DNA of 64,000 nucleotides, from contig JACKKF010000002.1 of NCBI GenBank assembly GCA_020637555.1, positions 434,001-498,000 on the forward strand. The letters run 5' to 3'. The translations under genes and the position numbers were made by a program. The number at the start of each line of letters is the position of its first letter. Position 1 is the first letter of the stretch. Shown here piece after piece: positions 8,579 through 16,878 of this stretch. The DNA comes from Rhodobacter sp. Lineage in GTDB: Bacteria > Pseudomonadota > Alphaproteobacteria > Rhodobacterales > Rhodobacteraceae. The notes under the pieces are model-generated. The model made no database searches and had not been told where the DNA came from. It saw only the letters and a list, made by a program, of their open reading frames with translations.

Positions 8579-8712
8579 TCCGATAATCGGTATTATGTAA
8601 TTAAAAGCGACGCCCGAGCGCCCCTAAAGGTTGCGTAAAAGCCACAGCGGATGACGTAAAGGTGAAAACGACAGCACAGAAGCTTGTTTTTCACCCAGGA
8701 CTTCGATGAGTC

Positions 8713-8727
8713 TTAACGTGTTCTTAA
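8713..8727. promoter_or_regulatory. CtrA-type binding site TTAA-N7-TTAA
   Basis: TTAA (8713-8716) and TTAA (8724-8727) are separated by exactly seven bases, matching the full CtrA consensus TTAA-N7-TTAA known from Caulobacter and Rhodobacterales. It lies 79 bases upstream of the start of the 128-aa gene at 8806, in the 227-bp gap after the DUF2339 gene, where nothing else is recognisable. Confidence 0.6.
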
Positions 8728-8805
8728 GAGGTTCGTGCGAGGTAATCTTGGCAGTGTACGAGTGAGAAACACCCACGCGTCCATGTGCCGGGAGCGATTG
8801 GTCGA

Positions 8806-9192
8806 ATGATTCAGGGCAATGTCCAGATGCACGCCTGCACGCCGTTTGCACCTGTCACGCGCGCGCTGAAGGCCGCGCTGACCGTTCTGGTGATCGAGGC
8901 ACCGGACGCGATGCAGGTGCTTGCCCCGTCCACGGAACAGCGTGCCGTGGTCTTCACCCAGATGCGCATGTTGAGCCGGCAAATGCTGGAAACCGTGCAG
9001 CCCGATGCGATCGTCGGGCCATTGATCACCAGTGACTGGGATATTGTCGATCTGGGCACGACGCTGGAATCATTGGGATATTCCGGAACCCTCTATGCAC
9101 TGACGCGCCCGTTGCCGCGCGCGGAACTCGTGGTGCGCGAGGTCGGCGCAGCCTGTCCCGGCCTGACGGTCCATCTGCTTGAAACGGCCTGA
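8806..9192 (+). CDS. Unknown 128-aa protein downstream of a CtrA-type box
   Basis: I do not recognise a named family. The protein is soluble, with alternating beta-strand and helix segments (ALTVLVIEAPDAMQVL, AVVFTQMRMLSRQMLETV, DAIVGPLITSDWDIVDLGTTL, GTLYALTRPLP, LTVHLLE), giving an alpha/beta layout reminiscent of a receiver or flavodoxin-like fold but without a visible phosphorylatable Asp motif. The ATG at 8806 was chosen because GGGAGCGA sits 9 bases upstream; a GTG at 8785 would add seven residues. The gene is monocistronic, convergent with the sulfatase gene, and has a perfect TTAA-N7-TTAA site upstream, so CtrA control is the best clue to its role. Confidence 0.65.
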   Translation: MIQGNVQMHACTPFAPVTRALKAALTVLVIEAPDAMQVLAPSTEQRAVVFTQMRMLSRQMLETVQPDAIVGPLITSDWDIVDLGTTLESLGYSGTLYALTRPLPRAELVVREVGAACPGLTVHLLETA

Positions 9193-9212
9193 CGGGTCGT
9201 CTGCGGACCGCG

Positions 9213-10718
9213 TCATTCTCCTCGCGGAAAGCGTTGATTTTCCTCAAGAACGTTCAGGTCCATGTGGTTGCGCATGTAGCGTTCGCCCGCATTGCGATAC
9301 GGCTGAAAATCCCAATCCGTGTAACGCCCGGCGCGCAAGGCCCCGTAAACCACCCAACGACGCGCCTGGCTGGCGCGAACTTCGGCGTCGAACTGCTTGA
9401 GATTCCAGCGTGCCCGGGCCATCGCCCTCAGACGTTCCAGCACCGGAGCAAAGGCCGGGTCGCTGGCCAGATTGCGCCGTTCGCCGGGATCGTCGTCCAG
9501 GTTGAACAGCAGGTCCGGATCGGCCTCGCAGGCGATGTATTTCCAGGGGCCGTCGACCAGCGCAACCATGGGCGCAATCGTGCCTTCAGCCGCATATTCC
9601 ATCGGCACCGGCCCGCGCCCGCCCGTGCCATGGATCAGCGGCACCAGGCTTTCGCCATCCGTCCAGGGGGCGATCGCGGCCGCATCCAGTCCGGCAAGGT
9701 CACAGAGCGTCGGCAGGATATCCAGCGTCGACACCGGCTGATCCACGCGCCCTGCCCTGACGCCCGGTCCGGCGATCATCAGCGGCACCCGGGCCGAGGG
9801 TTCGTGGAAGTTCATCTTGAACCACAACCCGCGCTCGCCGAGCATCTCTCCATGATCGGACAGGAACACGATCACCGCCTCTTGCCGGGTGCGATCGAGC
9901 ACATCCAGAATGTCGCCGATCTTGTCGTCGATATAGGAAATATTCGCGTAATATCCCTGCCTTGCGCGCCGTATTTGATCCTTGGTCGCGTCAAAGTTCC
10001 GATAGTCGAAACTGTCCAGCAGGCGTTTGCCGTGCGGATCCTGATCCGCATAGGCGATGGGTTCGGGCGGCTCAAGTTCGGCGCAGCCCTCATACAGATC
10101 CCAATAGCGGCGCCGCGCCACGAAGGGATCGTGCGGATGCGTGAAGCTGACGGTCAGGCACCAGGGGCGCGGATCATGGCCGCGCGCCAGATCATACAGT
10201 TTCTGCCCGGCCAGATGGGCGACGTCGTCGTCATATTCCAGCTGGTTGGTAATCTCGGCCACCCCTGCCCCGGTCACCGAGCCCAGGTTGTGATACCACC
10301 AGTCGATCCGTTCGCCCGGCTTGCGATAATCCGGTGTCCATCCGAAATCGGCGGGGTAGATGTCGGTCGTCAGGCGCTCTTCGAAGCCGTGCAACTGATC
10401 GGGACCGACGAAATGCATCTTGCCCGACAGCGTGGTCTGATAGCCCGCCGCGCGCAGGTGATGGGCGTAACACGGCGTTTCCGACGAAAACTCGGCCGCA
10501 TTGTCATAGACCCCGGTGCGGCGCGGCAACTGCCCCGCCATGACGCTGGCCCGCGCGGGGGCACAGAGCGGACTGGGGCAATAGGCGCGGGAAAAACGTG
10601 CCGACCGCGCCGCCAGACGACGCAGGTTCGGCACATGCAGGAAATCCGCCGGACCGTCCTGAAACAGGGTGCCGGTCAGTTGATCGACCATCAGGATCAG
10701 GATGTTGGGGCGGGACAT
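9213..10718 (-). CDS. betC: Choline-sulfatase-like sulfatase
   Basis: A 501-aa type I sulfatase. The N-terminal NILILMVDQLTG supplies the metal-binding Asp12, and LCAPAR (Cys52) is a CxPxR motif whose Cys is converted to formylglycine. GKMHFVGPD, VSFTHPHDPF, FLSDHGEMLG and LWFKMNFHEPSARVPL are the segments expected in choline-sulfatase (BetC), which releases choline from choline-O-sulfate in the cytoplasm. Length fits. The start at 10718 is preceded by GAAAGG; upstream codons are not family-like. The usual partners betI, betA, betB and a transporter are not adjacent, so substrate is inferred from sequence alone. No signal peptide is seen. Confidence 0.82.
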   Translation of the reverse strand: MSRPNILILMVDQLTGTLFQDGPADFLHVPNLRRLAARSARFSRAYCPSPLCAPARASVMAGQLPRRTGVYDNAAEFSSETPCYAHHLRAAGYQTTLSGKMHFVGPDQLHGFEERLTTDIYPADFGWTPDYRKPGERIDWWYHNLGSVTGAGVAEITNQLEYDDDVAHLAGQKLYDLARGHDPRPWCLTVSFTHPHDPFVARRRYWDLYEGCAELEPPEPIAYADQDPHGKRLLDSFDYRNFDATKDQIRRARQGYYANISYIDDKIGDILDVLDRTRQEAVIVFLSDHGEMLGERGLWFKMNFHEPSARVPLMIAGPGVRAGRVDQPVSTLDILPTLCDLAGLDAAAIAPWTDGESLVPLIHGTGGRGPVPMEYAAEGTIAPMVALVDGPWKYIACEADPDLLFNLDDDPGERRNLASDPAFAPVLERLRAMARARWNLKQFDAEVRASQARRWVVYGALRAGRYTDWDFQPYRNAGERYMRNHMDLNVLEENQRFPRGE

Positions 10719-10867
10719 CGCGGGCCTTTCATTGCGGACGCTGCGCCGATCCTGACGCCCGAAGGCGACCGGCGCCAGCCCAAAAGCGACCCCTGCCGCG
10801 TTGAATTGCGACGGCTGGTCAAAGCCCCGCCCGGCCACTAGTCTGCGCCCAGAAACCGGAGGATCCC

Positions 10868-11704
10868 ATGTCGCGCAAACTCTTGCTCATCATCCTGGAC
10901 GGCGTGCCCTATGCCAATTGGCGGCGCTATTTCGGTTGCCTCGAGGGGTGGGTGCAATCCGGCGAGGCCCGGGTCTGGAAGATGCGGGCCTCGTTGCCGT
11001 CGATGTCGGGGCCGTGCTACGCCTCGATCCATTCCGGCGTGTCACCGCAGGAGCATGGCGTGCTGACCAACGCCCACATCTTCCGCGTTCAAAAGCCGGA
11101 CATTTTCAGCCAGGTGCGCAAGGCGGGGGGCGTGACAGGTGCCGTCACCCATTCCTGGTGGTCCGAGTTCTTCAACCGCGCGCCTTTCGATTTCGTGCGC
11201 GACATCGAATACGACGAACCCGACAGCGACAGCATCAACCACGGCCGCTTTCACACCATGTCGGGCTATGACCACAAGAACCAGGCCACGCCTTCGGATG
11301 TGGACCTGTTCGCGACGCTGACCTCGCTGTGCGCACGGTTCGGGCTGACCTATGGCATCCTGCACACCTGCACGCTGGATTCGATGGGCCACCGCTTTGG
11401 CCATGACTGCGCCGAGATGGACCATGCCTGCGCGTTGCTGGATGCGATGCTGGCCAAGTTCCTGCCCGCCTGGATCGCGATGGGATACGAGGTGATCGTG
11501 ACGGCCGACCATGGCCAGTCGCTGCGCGGTCACCATGGCGGCACGGGCGAGGACCAGCAGGATTTCGCGCTGTATTACTTTGGTCAGGCCGAGGGACCCG
11601 CGCGCGATGCGGTGCTGCATCAGTTGCAGTTGGCGCCGACGATCCTGTCACGCCTGAACGCCCCCATCGCCGACACCATGAAGGCCGAGGTGTTCCTGCG
11701 CTGA
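10868..11704 (+). CDS. Alkaline-phosphatase-superfamily phosphodiesterase/nucleotide pyrophosphatase
   Basis: A 278-aa enzyme of the PF01663 (type I phosphodiesterase/nucleotide pyrophosphatase) group. Metal ligands and nucleophile are recognisable: Asp11 in LLIILDGVPY, Ser47 in SLPSMSGPCYASIHSG as the likely nucleophile, Asp171 and His175 in TLDSMGHRFGH, Asp214-His215 in VTADHGQS and His222/His223. It is shorter than classical NPPs, lacks a signal peptide and so is probably cytoplasmic. A GGAGG precedes the ATG. It is divergent from the choline-sulfatase gene, 149 bp apart, and both belong to the same superfamily. The natural substrate cannot be told from sequence. Confidence 0.82.
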   Translation: MSRKLLLIILDGVPYANWRRYFGCLEGWVQSGEARVWKMRASLPSMSGPCYASIHSGVSPQEHGVLTNAHIFRVQKPDIFSQVRKAGGVTGAVTHSWWSEFFNRAPFDFVRDIEYDEPDSDSINHGRFHTMSGYDHKNQATPSDVDLFATLTSLCARFGLTYGILHTCTLDSMGHRFGHDCAEMDHACALLDAMLAKFLPAWIAMGYEVIVTADHGQSLRGHHGGTGEDQQDFALYYFGQAEGPARDAVLHQLQLAPTILSRLNAPIADTMKAEVFLR

Positions 11705-11719
11705 GCGGTGCGCGGCGGC

Positions 11720-12742
11720 TCAGACGGTCGCCGCGTTCGTCTTGGCCCCGAGCTGGCCCTTGGCCCAGAGTTTCAGCACCTGAACCGCAACCCAGCTGTT
11801 CAGCGCCGAGGCGACGATCACCAGAATCGCGCCGATGTAGAGCCCCCCCTGCCCCAGCGCCAGGATCGACGCGGTGGCCGCGGCTGCCGTCGGAAAGGTC
11901 AGCGCCCCCCACAGGGGCGAGAAGCCGGCGCCCAGAAGCCAGGTCGCCCGGGCGACCAGCAGCACGACCAGTCCAAGCGCGAACACCGCAAAGGCCGCTG
12001 CCAGGGTCGGGTATCCCAGCAAGATGCCGACCGTCGCGAACAGGCTTGCGGGCGCGACATGAATGGCCATCAGGGGCCGCAGGGGGGCCGGCGGAACACG
12101 GGTCACGATCTGCCAGAGGCTGGCGCCCCAGATCAACGCGGCCACGCCGATCTCGATCCAGAAGATCGCTGTCGAAACCTGCGCATAACCCAGTGGCACC
12201 AGTGTCAGGGGCGCCAGGATAAAGCCGACATAGGTCAGGTGGAACACCGGCGTGACGCTGCGCGCTTCTGCCGGGCCGGTCAGCAGCGCCCAGCCGATCA
12301 GCGCCCCCAGACCGGCCAGCGCCACCGAGGCGACGATCACCAGCCCCAGCGCGAGGTCTGGCGCATAGGGCCGCAGCGCCGATCCCGCCAGCATCAGGCT
12401 GAGCACCATCGCCGCAAGCCCGGCGCGGCCCGGAAGAACGGCGATCTCGTCGATGATCACGCCGGGGCGGCGCAGGGGCTTGGACAGATACGCCACCAGC
12501 GCAAAGGCATAGAGCAACGCCACCGCGCCCAGGATCGTCTCGCCCAGGGGTTGGACCGGGGACAGGCCCGGCTGCATCGCCAGGGTGCGCCACGCCAGCC
12601 CCAGCCCGAACAGGCCCATGATCGGCGGAAAGATCGCCGGCGGCGTCCGGCGCCACAGGCCCGGCGTCTTTTCCACCAGCGGCGGCGGCGGCGGGAAATG
12701 GCGGGGCTTCACACTGGGCAAGGGGCGCGGGTTGTCGGTCAT
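11720..12742 (-). CDS. TDT/SLAC1-family (TehA-like) membrane transporter
   Basis: A 340-aa protein with about ten hydrophobic segments after a Pro-rich cytoplasmic N-terminus (PRHFPPPPPL). The opening of the membrane domain, TPPAIFPPIMGLFGLGLAWR, is the TehA/SLAC1 signature, where family members conduct anions, C4-dicarboxylates or sulfite, or confer tellurite resistance. FHLTYVGFILAPLTLVPLGY and IHVAPASLFATVGILLGY are further family-like segments. The start at 12742 follows GGAGG. The C-terminus nearly abuts the convergent phosphodiesterase gene (15 bases). The transported substrate is unknown. Confidence 0.8.
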   Translation of the reverse strand: MTDNPRPLPSVKPRHFPPPPPLVEKTPGLWRRTPPAIFPPIMGLFGLGLAWRTLAMQPGLSPVQPLGETILGAVALLYAFALVAYLSKPLRRPGVIIDEIAVLPGRAGLAAMVLSLMLAGSALRPYAPDLALGLVIVASVALAGLGALIGWALLTGPAEARSVTPVFHLTYVGFILAPLTLVPLGYAQVSTAIFWIEIGVAALIWGASLWQIVTRVPPAPLRPLMAIHVAPASLFATVGILLGYPTLAAAFAVFALGLVVLLVARATWLLGAGFSPLWGALTFPTAAAATASILALGQGGLYIGAILVIVASALNSWVAVQVLKLWAKGQLGAKTNAATV

Positions 12743-12876
12743 CGGGGCCTCCGTCGGAACGGCTGATCCTTGCCACAGACGGCGCCGCACGCAAGAGGAC
12801 AGGACGTCGCGTCATCATGACCGTGGAGCCGCGCGCGGCTTGGCGGTATGAAGGACCGACCCAAGCGAGAATCCCG

Positions 12877-13848
12877 ATGCCCGACCGCATTCTGAAGCCC
12901 TGGCCCTTCACCCCCGCGCCGCAACTGGTGGCCGATATCGGCGGCACCAACACCCGGGTCGCCCTGGCCGACAGCGGCGTGCTGCGGCAGGGCTCGATCC
13001 GCCGGTATCGGAACGCCGGGCGCGCCTCGGTGTCCGAGATCCTGCGCGCGTATCTGGCCGAAACCGCGACCACCGACTGCGCCGGGGTCTGCGTGGCCGT
13101 GGCCGGGCCGGTTCGGGACGGCGTGGCGCAGATGACGAACCTGTCCTGGACCATCGCCGCCCCCGATCTGGCCGCCGTGGCGGGCACGGAACGGGTCGCC
13201 ATCCTGAACGATCTGCAGGCGCAGGGTCATGCGCTGCACGCGCTGGATCCGCGCCATCTGCGCCCGCTTCTGCCGGGCAGACCTGCGGATGCGACCGCCA
13301 CGCAACTGGTGGTCGGCGCAGGCACCGGTTTCAACGCGGCCCCGGTCCATCACCTGCCCCACGGAACCCATGTGGCGGCGTCCGAGTGCGGCCACATCCA
13401 CCTGCCGCAGCAGGGCGAGCAGGAACAGGCCCTGGCCCGGCATCTGACCCAGCGCCACGGCATTGCCACCATCGAGGAGGTCCTGTCAGGGCGGGGCCTG
13501 GTGGCGCTGCATCACTGGATCACCGGCGAGGATCTGCCGGCCGAGCACTTGACCGCCGCCATCGCCGCCGGTGAACCCGGGATGCGGGACACCGGCGTCC
13601 TCTATGCGCGGGTGCTGGGGCGGACGCTGGCGAACCTGGCCCTGACCCACCTGCCCTTTGGCGGTCTTTACCTGATCGGCAGCGTCGCGCGCACCCTGGC
13701 CCCCGTCCTGGTCGATCTGGGCATGGGCGAAACCTTTGCCGAGATGGGCCGCTTCTCGCCGCTGATGGCGGCGTTCCCCGTCCTGGCGGTCGAGGACGAC
13801 TATGCGGCCCTGCTGGGGTGCGCGGCCCATCTCACCGCCCTGCCCTGA
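12877..13848 (+). CDS. glk: Glucokinase
   Basis: A 323-aa kinase of the bacterial Glk family, phosphorylating glucose with ATP to feed the Entner-Doudoroff and pentose phosphate routes. Motifs: ADIGGTNTRVAL (residues 19-30, ATP phosphate loop), VAVAGPV, ILNDLQAQGHAL with catalytic Asp112, VVGAGTGFNAA, and SECGHIHLP for sugar binding. A C-terminal GLYLIGSVART segment completes the fold. The ATG at 12877 was chosen; an upstream in-frame ATG at 12817 would add 20 residues that are not conserved. pgi, zwf and pgl lie further along the window, so glucose catabolism is well covered here. Confidence 0.93.
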   Translation: MPDRILKPWPFTPAPQLVADIGGTNTRVALADSGVLRQGSIRRYRNAGRASVSEILRAYLAETATTDCAGVCVAVAGPVRDGVAQMTNLSWTIAAPDLAAVAGTERVAILNDLQAQGHALHALDPRHLRPLLPGRPADATATQLVVGAGTGFNAAPVHHLPHGTHVAASECGHIHLPQQGEQEQALARHLTQRHGIATIEEVLSGRGLVALHHWITGEDLPAEHLTAAIAAGEPGMRDTGVLYARVLGRTLANLALTHLPFGGLYLIGSVARTLAPVLVDLGMGETFAEMGRFSPLMAAFPVLAVEDDYAALLGCAAHLTALP

Positions 13849-13887
13849 GGGCTTGTCCAGCGCGCCCCGAACCGCCATATCAAGCCG

Positions 13888-14565
13888 ATGCTGCGCCTCG
13901 CCCCGATCCTGATCGCCATCGCCTATGGGTTGGTCTACTGGCATTTTTCCGCCTGGCGCACCGCGCGAGACCTCGACAGGACATCGACACCCCTGGCCGA
14001 TGCGCGGCTGAAAGCGGTGACCGATCGGCTGGCGCGCGCACTCGACCTGCCGCAGATCCGCGTGCATGTCCACGAGAGCCCCGTCATCAACGGGCTGGCG
14101 GCCCCGGATGGGCGCATCTTCCTGACGCGCGGGTTTCTGGATCGCTACGAGGCGGGTCAGGTCAGCGCCGAGGAACTGGCCTCGGTCATCGCGCATGAAC
14201 TGGGGCATGTGGCGCTGGGACATACCCGCCGCCGGATGATCGACTTTTCCGGCCAGAACGCGGTGCGCGTGGTGCTGACGGCCGTTCTGGGGCGGCTTTT
14301 GCCCGGGATCGGCCTGTGGCTGGCCAATATCCTCGTGGGGATGCTGGCGGCGGGCCTCAGCCGCAAGGACGAATACGAGGCCGACGAATACGCCGCCGCC
14401 CTGCTGACCAAGGCCGGGATCGGCACGGCGCCGCAAAAGGCGCTGTTGCAGCGACTGGACACGCTGACCGGCGCGCGCGGGGCACCGCCGGTCTGGCTGG
14501 CCTCGCATCCCTCGACGCCGGATCGGGTGCGGGCAATCGAAGCCCTCGAATCCCGCTGGCAATGA
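13888..14565 (+). CDS. M48-family zinc metalloprotease, membrane-anchored
   Basis: A 225-aa M48 peptidase. An N-terminal hydrophobic segment (residues 3-19) suggests a membrane anchor or uncleaved signal. The zinc motif HELGH (103-107) with Glu104 as catalytic base is followed by RKDEYEADEYAA, where Glu164 is the third zinc ligand, and by HPSTPDRVRAIEAL. A second hydrophobic stretch (about 127-157) lies between them, as in HtpX and Oma1-like enzymes. Such proteases act in envelope quality control. It starts 39 bases after glk and may be cotranscribed with it. Confidence 0.9.
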   Translation: MLRLAPILIAIAYGLVYWHFSAWRTARDLDRTSTPLADARLKAVTDRLARALDLPQIRVHVHESPVINGLAAPDGRIFLTRGFLDRYEAGQVSAEELASVIAHELGHVALGHTRRRMIDFSGQNAVRVVLTAVLGRLLPGIGLWLANILVGMLAAGLSRKDEYEADEYAAALLTKAGIGTAPQKALLQRLDTLTGARGAPPVWLASHPSTPDRVRAIEALESRWQ

Positions 14566-14594
14566 AAAAGGGGACGCGACCGTGGTCGCGCCCC
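14564..14594 (-). terminator. Intrinsic terminator of the VOC gene
   Basis: Reading the minus strand, an 11-bp stem with one mismatch (14584-14594 with 14571-14581, 2-base gap at the tip) is followed by CTTTTTCATT at 14570-14561. It lies 77 bases past the stop of the VOC gene and abuts the M48 protease stop, so it may act for both convergent genes. Confidence 0.75.
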
Positions 14595-14671
14595 CCTGCC
14601 TAGGTTCTCGAAATTGCGGTCAGTCTGCCCGGCCTGGGTGACAGGCGCATGACATCCGCGCAACTGGCCCG

Positions 14672-15235
14672 TCAGACCGTGGGCTTGTCCAGTTCCTTCG
14701 CGTGCAGCCAGGCCGCGTGCTGCGGCGCGCGCTTGGTGCGCGACCATTCCTCGAGCATGTCCCATTTGACGCTGTCCAGCCGCGCAAGCATTTCCGCTTC
14801 CTCGGGATCGGGACAGGCCAGTTCGATGCGGTGGCCGTTGGGATCGAAGAAATAGATCGAATGGAAGATCGAGTGATCGGTGACGCCCAGAACCTCGACC
14901 CCGTTCGCCTCGAGGTGCTCCTTGAACCCGACCAGCGTGTCACGATCCTTGACCTTGAAGGCGATGTGCTGAACCCATTTCGGGGTGTTCGGATCGCGGC
15001 CCATCTCGGGCTTGGTCGGCAATTCGAAAAAGGCCAGAATGTTGCTGTTCCCTGCATTGAGGAAGATGTGCATGTAGGGATCGGGTTCATGCGTCGAGGG
15101 CACTTCGTCTTCGGCGATCGCCAGAACGAAATCCATGTTCAGATTGCGGGTATACCATTCGACCGTCTCTTTCGCATCCTTGCAGCGATAGGCGACGTGA
15201 TGCATCTGGTCGAGTTTCAGGACGGGCGCGTTCAT
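14672..15235 (-). CDS. VOC-superfamily (glyoxalase/extradiol dioxygenase-like) protein
   Basis: A 187-aa protein with one vicinal-oxygen-chelate fold: QMHHVAYRCKDAKETVEWYTRNL at the start, MHIFLNAG with FFELP, then VQHIAFKVKD and SIYFFDPNGHRIELACP, which supply candidate metal ligands His and Glu. The C-terminal 35 residues (EWSRTKRAPQHAAWLHAKELDKPTV) are outside the fold. Members include glyoxalase I, methylmalonyl-CoA epimerase and ring-cleaving dioxygenases, and the substrate cannot be assigned here. The start at 15235 was chosen from a clear GGAGG 9 bases upstream. The gene stands alone between the M48 protease and curli genes. Confidence 0.85.
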   Translation of the reverse strand: MNAPVLKLDQMHHVAYRCKDAKETVEWYTRNLNMDFVLAIAEDEVPSTHEPDPYMHIFLNAGNSNILAFFELPTKPEMGRDPNTPKWVQHIAFKVKDRDTLVGFKEHLEANGVEVLGVTDHSIFHSIYFFDPNGHRIELACPDPEEAEMLARLDSVKWDMLEEWSRTKRAPQHAAWLHAKELDKPTV

Positions 15236-15365
15236 CTGGGTTCCTCCGGTTAATCGTTGCAAGTGCAACGGTATGGATTGAGGAACCACGAATCGGGGGC
15301 ATCTGTCAAGCGGCGTGGCCGCCGCGCGTTCACCGCGGCCACGCGATCCGCATCGAAACGGCATC

Positions 15366-15392
15366 GTTCCGGCACCCCCGGGGCGCCGGAAC
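15366..15392 (-). terminator. Hairpin at the 3' end of the curli cluster
   Basis: GTTCCGGC (15366-15373) pairs with GCCGGAAC (15385-15392), with further CCCC/GGGG pairing inside. It lies 16 bases past the stop of the last minus-strand curli-cluster gene. A U-run is absent, so this is a probable rather than certain terminator. The remainder of 15236-15408 shows nothing else. Confidence 0.5.
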
Positions 15393-15408
15393 GGGGGGGG
15401 ATTTGCGA

Positions 15409-15867
15409 TCAGAAGCCCCGGTTGAGCCGCTCACCGTCGCGCAACCAGGCCCGCAGGTCCAATCGGGGGCCAGGATGGGACCGAGGCCCCTGGAATCGCG
15501 GCGGCAGCGGACGCTCGCAGACCGTCTCCTGCCCGGCAAAGGGGCTGAACCGCGCAACACAGGGGGCCAGCGGCAGCTCCACACCGCCGAACCCGAACCA
15601 GCGAAACAGCCGGGACGACACAGCCCTGCGGTCCGCCTCCGCCGTTGCGCGGGTGTGGCGATGGGCCGGGCGGATGTCGATGCCGCGCGCCCGCACGGGC
15701 ACGGGACCGCCCAGATCGGCCATCAGCCTGCGCGCCGGGGCAAGGTCAGGCATGTCCAGCGCGGCCAGGGCGGACAGTCGCGCGGGGTGGGTTTCATGCG
15801 CCTGGGCCGTCGTGGCAATCAGGGCCGAGGCGAGGACGAGGGCGGGGGTCACGGTCTTGACGGTCAT
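15409..15867 (-). CDS. Unknown secreted 152-aa protein, last gene of the curli cluster
   Basis: The N-terminus (MTVKTVTPALVLASALIATTAQA, cut before HE at about residue 24) is a good Sec signal peptide, so the protein is exported. The mature part is Arg- and Pro-rich, has two Cys (in LAPCVARF and ETVCERPL) that could form a disulfide, and shows no curlin repeats or known domain. It lies 26 bases downstream of the curlin-repeat gene on the same strand, so it is probably cotranscribed and may assist curli secretion, anchoring or folding. I do not recognise a family. This is the least explained member of the cluster. Confidence 0.65.
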   Translation of the reverse strand: MTVKTVTPALVLASALIATTAQAHETHPARLSALAALDMPDLAPARRLMADLGGPVPVRARGIDIRPAHRHTRATAEADRRAVSSRLFRWFGFGGVELPLAPCVARFSPFAGQETVCERPLPPRFQGPRSHPGPRLDLRAWLRDGERLNRGF

Positions 15868-15893
15868 GATGCAGGTCCATTGTTAAAAAAGGC

Positions 15894-16268
15894 TCAATAT
15901 CCGAACTGAAGTGTCAGGCCTGTCTGGCCACCGGTCTGGACGATGTCGGCGTCCGTGTTCTGTCCGAACTGGAACAGGCCATAGGCGTTGTTGCCGCCGG
16001 TCTGGTGGATGGTGCCGGTATGGCCGCGGCCCTCCTGGTGGATGATGGCGCGGTCGGTTGCGCCCTGGGCGATGCCGGCGGCGTTGTTGGCGCCGCGCTG
16101 GGTGACGTGGCCGTTGGTGCGGATGTCGGCGTGCAGCGCATAGAGCGCCAGCCCGAATCGCAGGGCCTGGGCCTCGTCGGCGCCGGAGGGCGTCAGGGTG
16201 ACCGAGACGGTGTTGGCCAGGGCCGGGGTGGTGAGCGCGATGGCGGCGATAAAGGCGAGCGTTTTCAT
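15894..16268 (-). CDS. Curlin-repeat protein, CsgB-like nucleator candidate
   Basis: A 124-aa exported protein: signal peptide MKTLAFIAAIALTTPALA (1-18), a 30-residue non-repeat segment, then curlin-type repeats from about residue 54 (GHVTQRGANNAAGIAQG, IIHQEGRGHTGTIHQTG, NNAYGLFQFGQNTDADIVQTG) with the Q-x-G-x-x-N-x-A spacing of amyloid strands. It has fewer and less regular repeats than the larger curlin upstream, which suggests a minor subunit or nucleator like CsgB, though that role is inferred. A Shine-Dalgarno-like AGGATCAAG precedes the ATG. It is in line with the CsgH-like and curlin genes. Confidence 0.8.
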   Translation of the reverse strand: MKTLAFIAAIALTTPALANTVSVTLTPSGADEAQALRFGLALYALHADIRTNGHVTQRGANNAAGIAQGATDRAIIHQEGRGHTGTIHQTGGNNAYGLFQFGQNTDADIVQTGGQTGLTLQFGY

Positions 16269-16317
16269 GGTCTTGATCCTGTTAATGAAATCTTTGGAAA
16301 CGGGTGGTCGAGTGGGG

Positions 16318-16761
16318 TCAGAGCCGGGGATCGGCGCAGGTCAGGCGGCGGCCGCCGATCCGCACCTCCAGGTCGACGCTGTGGCGGGCGGGCGACCCCA
16401 GAAGTTCGGTCTCGCCCAGCAGGGCGGGTTCCCCCGGGCGGGCGGTAAAGGCGCCCGACTGATGGATCGTGGTCTGCCCGCCACCGGACCGGCTGGTGAT
16501 GGCCAGCGCATAGGTGCCCGCGGCCGGGGTGGCGCTGATCACGCGGCCCTCGATGCGGGTGCCGCCGGGGACGGCGTCCAGGGCGACCTCGCAGCGTTGC
16601 GGGGCCTCGGTGGCGCGTGTCCGGGTTTCGGCCCGGATTTCAGAACGCGCGCCGGATGGCGTGTCGGTATCGGCGCTGGCGACGGTGCAGGCGGCGACGA
16701 ACCCGGCGAGCGAGAGGCCCAGGAACAGCATCGGGGCCTTGGTGTGGAAACGGGGGCGCAT
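16318..16761 (-). CDS. csgH: CsgH-like curli chaperone
   Basis: A 147-aa exported protein matching the alphaproteobacterial CsgH family, functional analogues of CsgC that stop curlin from polymerising in the periplasm. The N-terminus ends in FVAAC (Cys25), a possible lipobox, so the protein may be lipidated. The mature domain (about 52-147) is a single Ig-like beta-sandwich with two Cys (57 and 142) placed at its ends, and contains GTYALAITSRSGGGQTTIHQSG and VDLEVRIGG. The start at 16761 was preferred because GGAG precedes it. It sits between the two curlin-repeat genes, which fits the role. Confidence 0.75.
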   Translation of the reverse strand: MRPRFHTKAPMLFLGLSLAGFVAACTVASADTDTPSGARSEIRAETRTRATEAPQRCEVALDAVPGGTRIEGRVISATPAAGTYALAITSRSGGGQTTIHQSGAFTARPGEPALLGETELLGSPARHSVDLEVRIGGRRLTCADPRL

Positions 16762-16878
16762 GGCGGTCTCCTGTGGCGAAAGGATGGAGCGGAACAAAGG
16801 CGGGCCGCGAGGGTCGGAGGGGGACACCCCCGCGGCCCGGACGAGACCCGGAGGGGAGCCCGGGCCTCGGATCGGGGG

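Noticed and set aside
9234..10841. Plus-strand frame of 535 codons opposite the sulfatase gene
   Set aside because: The minus strand encodes a full sulfatase with active-site motif; the opposite frame has no recognisable fold.
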